Below, piece by piece: positions 61,812 through 64,000 of a stretch of DNA of 64,000 nt. The number at the start of each line of letters is the position of its first letter. The first letter of the stretch is position 1. The position numbers and the translations under genes were made by a program. Below the pieces are notes generated by a model. The model saw nothing but the letters and a program-made list of their open reading frames with translations, ran no database searches and had not been told where the DNA came from. Source of the stretch: Struthio camelus (Eukaryota; Chordata; Aves; Struthioniformes; Struthionidae); contig NC_090943.1 in the NCBI RefSeq assembly GCF_040807025.1, forward strand, positions 140,826,764 through 140,890,763, read 5' to 3'.

Positions 61812-61847
<36 letters not shown>

Positions 61848-64000
61848 CTAAGCCTGATTATTTTCAAAATCCAAAGCCTCATATGAAAAAGCTTGCTAAT
61901 TACCCCAATTCTTATAACAGGCCAAACCAGGACCTCAGATCCCAAATAACCCTCAAACTTGTGCTGGCTCAAATTCCAGATCCAATGTCTGTGGTACGGG
62001 CTAAAGGAAAACTAGAAGGGAGAAAAAAAAAAAATCATCCTTACTGCATGGATCTTTAATATAGGGCCACCTCTGATACACTTAAAAAATATATATAATG
62101 AGACCACTATAATACATATTCCAGCCAAAATTCTTGGCTCCCAAAAACAGCTTTATATGGTATGCAGTACAGAAACACCCAGGAGACACTATAAGAACTT
62201 TGACAAGGCTAATATTAAGCTAGAACAAAACAGAACTACTGGCACCAGATCCACTCAGCTCTTAAGTAAACTTGTCCCATTAAAAAGTAGCCTCTAAGAT
62301 ATTTTCTCTCTGAAGTGTATAGTAGCTTATAAAAAGCAGGAAGAGTTGCCAAGTCGTAGATGTGTTCAAGTACTCCTTACCCTCATTAAAGAACATTCCC
62401 TGGCAGCTAGCAGCTTTGCGTGTTCCAGTGAACCAGATTTTATAAGGGGGGTGTTTACAGTGGTGTGCAATGTAGCTGGAAATCATGGTGCACCGTTAGC
62501 AGCCACGTACTAGATACAGCTGTGCTTGGAGCCTTATCATCCAGGGCACAGAATACAACAGACAGGATGATCAACGAGGTTCAAAGAAATAATGCGTGTT
62601 AAGAAAACAAAACAAGTCTCTCTTCCCCACAGGAAGAAAGGCAACAAAAGATGTCAGTGCCTAAATAGGAATTAGGTAGTGAAATATCACTGAAGACTTA
62701 AACCTCACATCCACTGATTTCACATATAACAGATGGTATTTACAGACACGTCTTCATAATAAGCATGTACGTAATTCAGCTTCTTAAGGTACCCCCTTAT
62801 CTCCATAGGAGTTTGGTGTTAAATTCTTTGGAGGATCTGGGCCTTAATCTCCCCTTATTAATTTAAAGGCTACTTTCTCTTCTCAGTTCAGTGTCTCAGC
62901 TGAGTATCATCAGACTAGGTAAGTAATTCAGCCTTCGAAAATGAATCACCTAGATGATCTAATATAGATGGTCTTTTCATCTTTAGCATCTATGAAGAAT
63001 TGGGAAAGAGAACATCCACAATGTCTCTCTTGCATTGAGGACCTAAGAATGTATGTTCTCTCAAGTTTCTCACTGCTACCAACCAGGCACTGTTTTCCAA
63101 AGACTTCTCAGTTTCAGCTGAAGAAGGATCTCAGTTAACGTGGAATTTCTGTGACTTCTAAGCAAGCTATCTAAGTCTTCCACTCTGCATACACAGCTAA
63201 AGAACTTACCACCCGTCTATAAGCACATGGTAGCTACTAGTTACTACATAGCTGACTTCATTCTCTGTTATGGTTTGGGAAATCCAACAATGCAGAATTT
63301 ATACATTCTGTGATCTTATGAAATTGTTAATATCACTGAATATAAAGGATGTAGAACCTGCGCCACCCATGCTTTGCCAGAGCAGAGATAACGTGAAGTT
63401 GAAAACTCCTCGTCAGGCTATTACAACTAGGGCAAAAGGATGGCCAGTGCAAAATGACATGTGGGTACAGGAATAAAAGAGTAGAAGTATCCCCAAAATC
63501 CAACAAATAAGCTGAATTTAAAAAGGAGCAGAGCCTGGGATACTCAGGGGGATCACTCCAAGATAAAAGACAGACTAGGAAACCAGACAGACAGGCTCTC
63601 ACAGCATCTTGTTTAAATGCAGAACTGGTCAAAGAGAAAACAAATGAGAAAACTCTGTCTGCAGGGAAAATACTCGAGAAGAAAAGTCACAGCCAGGCAC
63701 CTTTCTGCAGAATTCTGACTCAAGTTTCAAGGATGCTCAGAAATGATGAGGAAACTGAGATAAAGAAATAGGTACAGAGGCTTTTTTTTTTCTTCGCTCC
63801 TGTGTCTTAATCCGTGTATTTCTGTGCTAAGTAATAGCAGCTTGGCTTGGAACGCTCACAAAAGCTGCATCTTTGGGTCACAATTTGCTTCAAATGCCTT
63901 TTGAAAGATGAATCATACATCCAGATTCCCTTTGAGCCAATAATCAGGGTTTGGGGATGCCTAAACTACAAGATAGAGTAATCCTGAGGAGGCCTGTGGA
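60501..64000. other. No recognised gene (60.5-64.0 kb)
   Basis: The region holds the A31 run and chance frames only. I found no CLC core motif on the minus strand. Confidence 0.45.
61815..61845 (+). repeat. A31 homopolymer
   Basis: A run of 31 adenines. It could be the tail of a retroposed sequence in + orientation, but the upstream sequence is unrecognised and no flanking duplication was found. Confidence 0.85.

Noticed and set aside
1-64000. CRISPR arrays, operons, phage or plasmid systems
   Set aside because: The window is vertebrate nuclear DNA. No regular repeat-spacer array or compact gene cluster is present.

Overview
The window looks like nuclear DNA from a bird, or possibly another sauropsid. 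It is AT-rich, intron-dominated vertebrate sequence, and its recognisable repeats are chicken-repeat-1 (CR1) LINEs. One of these keeps the CR1 3' end of tandem 8-bp units (CACAGAAT on the + strand). Older amniote MIR-like SINE fragments are scattered through it, and no Alu, L1 or bacterial features are visible. The species cannot be fixed from the sequence alone.

Only one protein-coding gene can be supported: the 3' part of a CLC-family chloride channel or chloride/proton exchanger on the minus strand. Four consecutive exons (45937-46116, 32610-32706, 31508-31603, 29110-29370) have GT-AG introns with compatible phases. They encode CBS domain 1, a short linker, CBS domain 2 and the C-terminus, with the stop at 29110. 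The sequence fits the CLC-6/CLC-7 clade but does not look like either vertebrate paralogue. The transmembrane exons should lie at higher coordinates and were not recognised; most or all may be beyond the window.

Layout. 1-5.0 kb holds no recognised gene. 5.0-7.2 kb and 7.85-8.1 kb are very old CR1/L3-like remnants. 8.1-15.4 kb is unannotated apart from a SINE-like piece near 12 kb. 15.4-16.65 kb is GC-rich and includes a CpG island, probably a promoter; a good splice donor suggests a minus-strand first exon whose gene would run off the left edge. 18.63-18.97 kb is a long purine (GA) tract. 21.03-21.21 kb is a chimeric retrosequence: a 5' U6 snRNA segment joined to a CR1 3' end and bracketed by a 10-bp direct repeat. 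24.0-26.7 kb is a frameshifted CR1 with endonuclease and reverse transcriptase. 29.1-46.1 kb is the CLC gene. 48.2-50.6 kb is a decayed CR1 5' fragment with the ORF1 esterase and part of the endonuclease. 54.57-56.12 kb is a 5'-truncated CR1 with an uninterrupted 482-codon reverse transcriptase frame. 56.1-64 kb has SINE traces and one possible 3' terminal exon, but no recognised gene.

The points most worth a second look are the U6-CR1 chimera, the unusual CLC paralogue, and a CT microsatellite that forms the polypyrimidine tract of one CLC exon.
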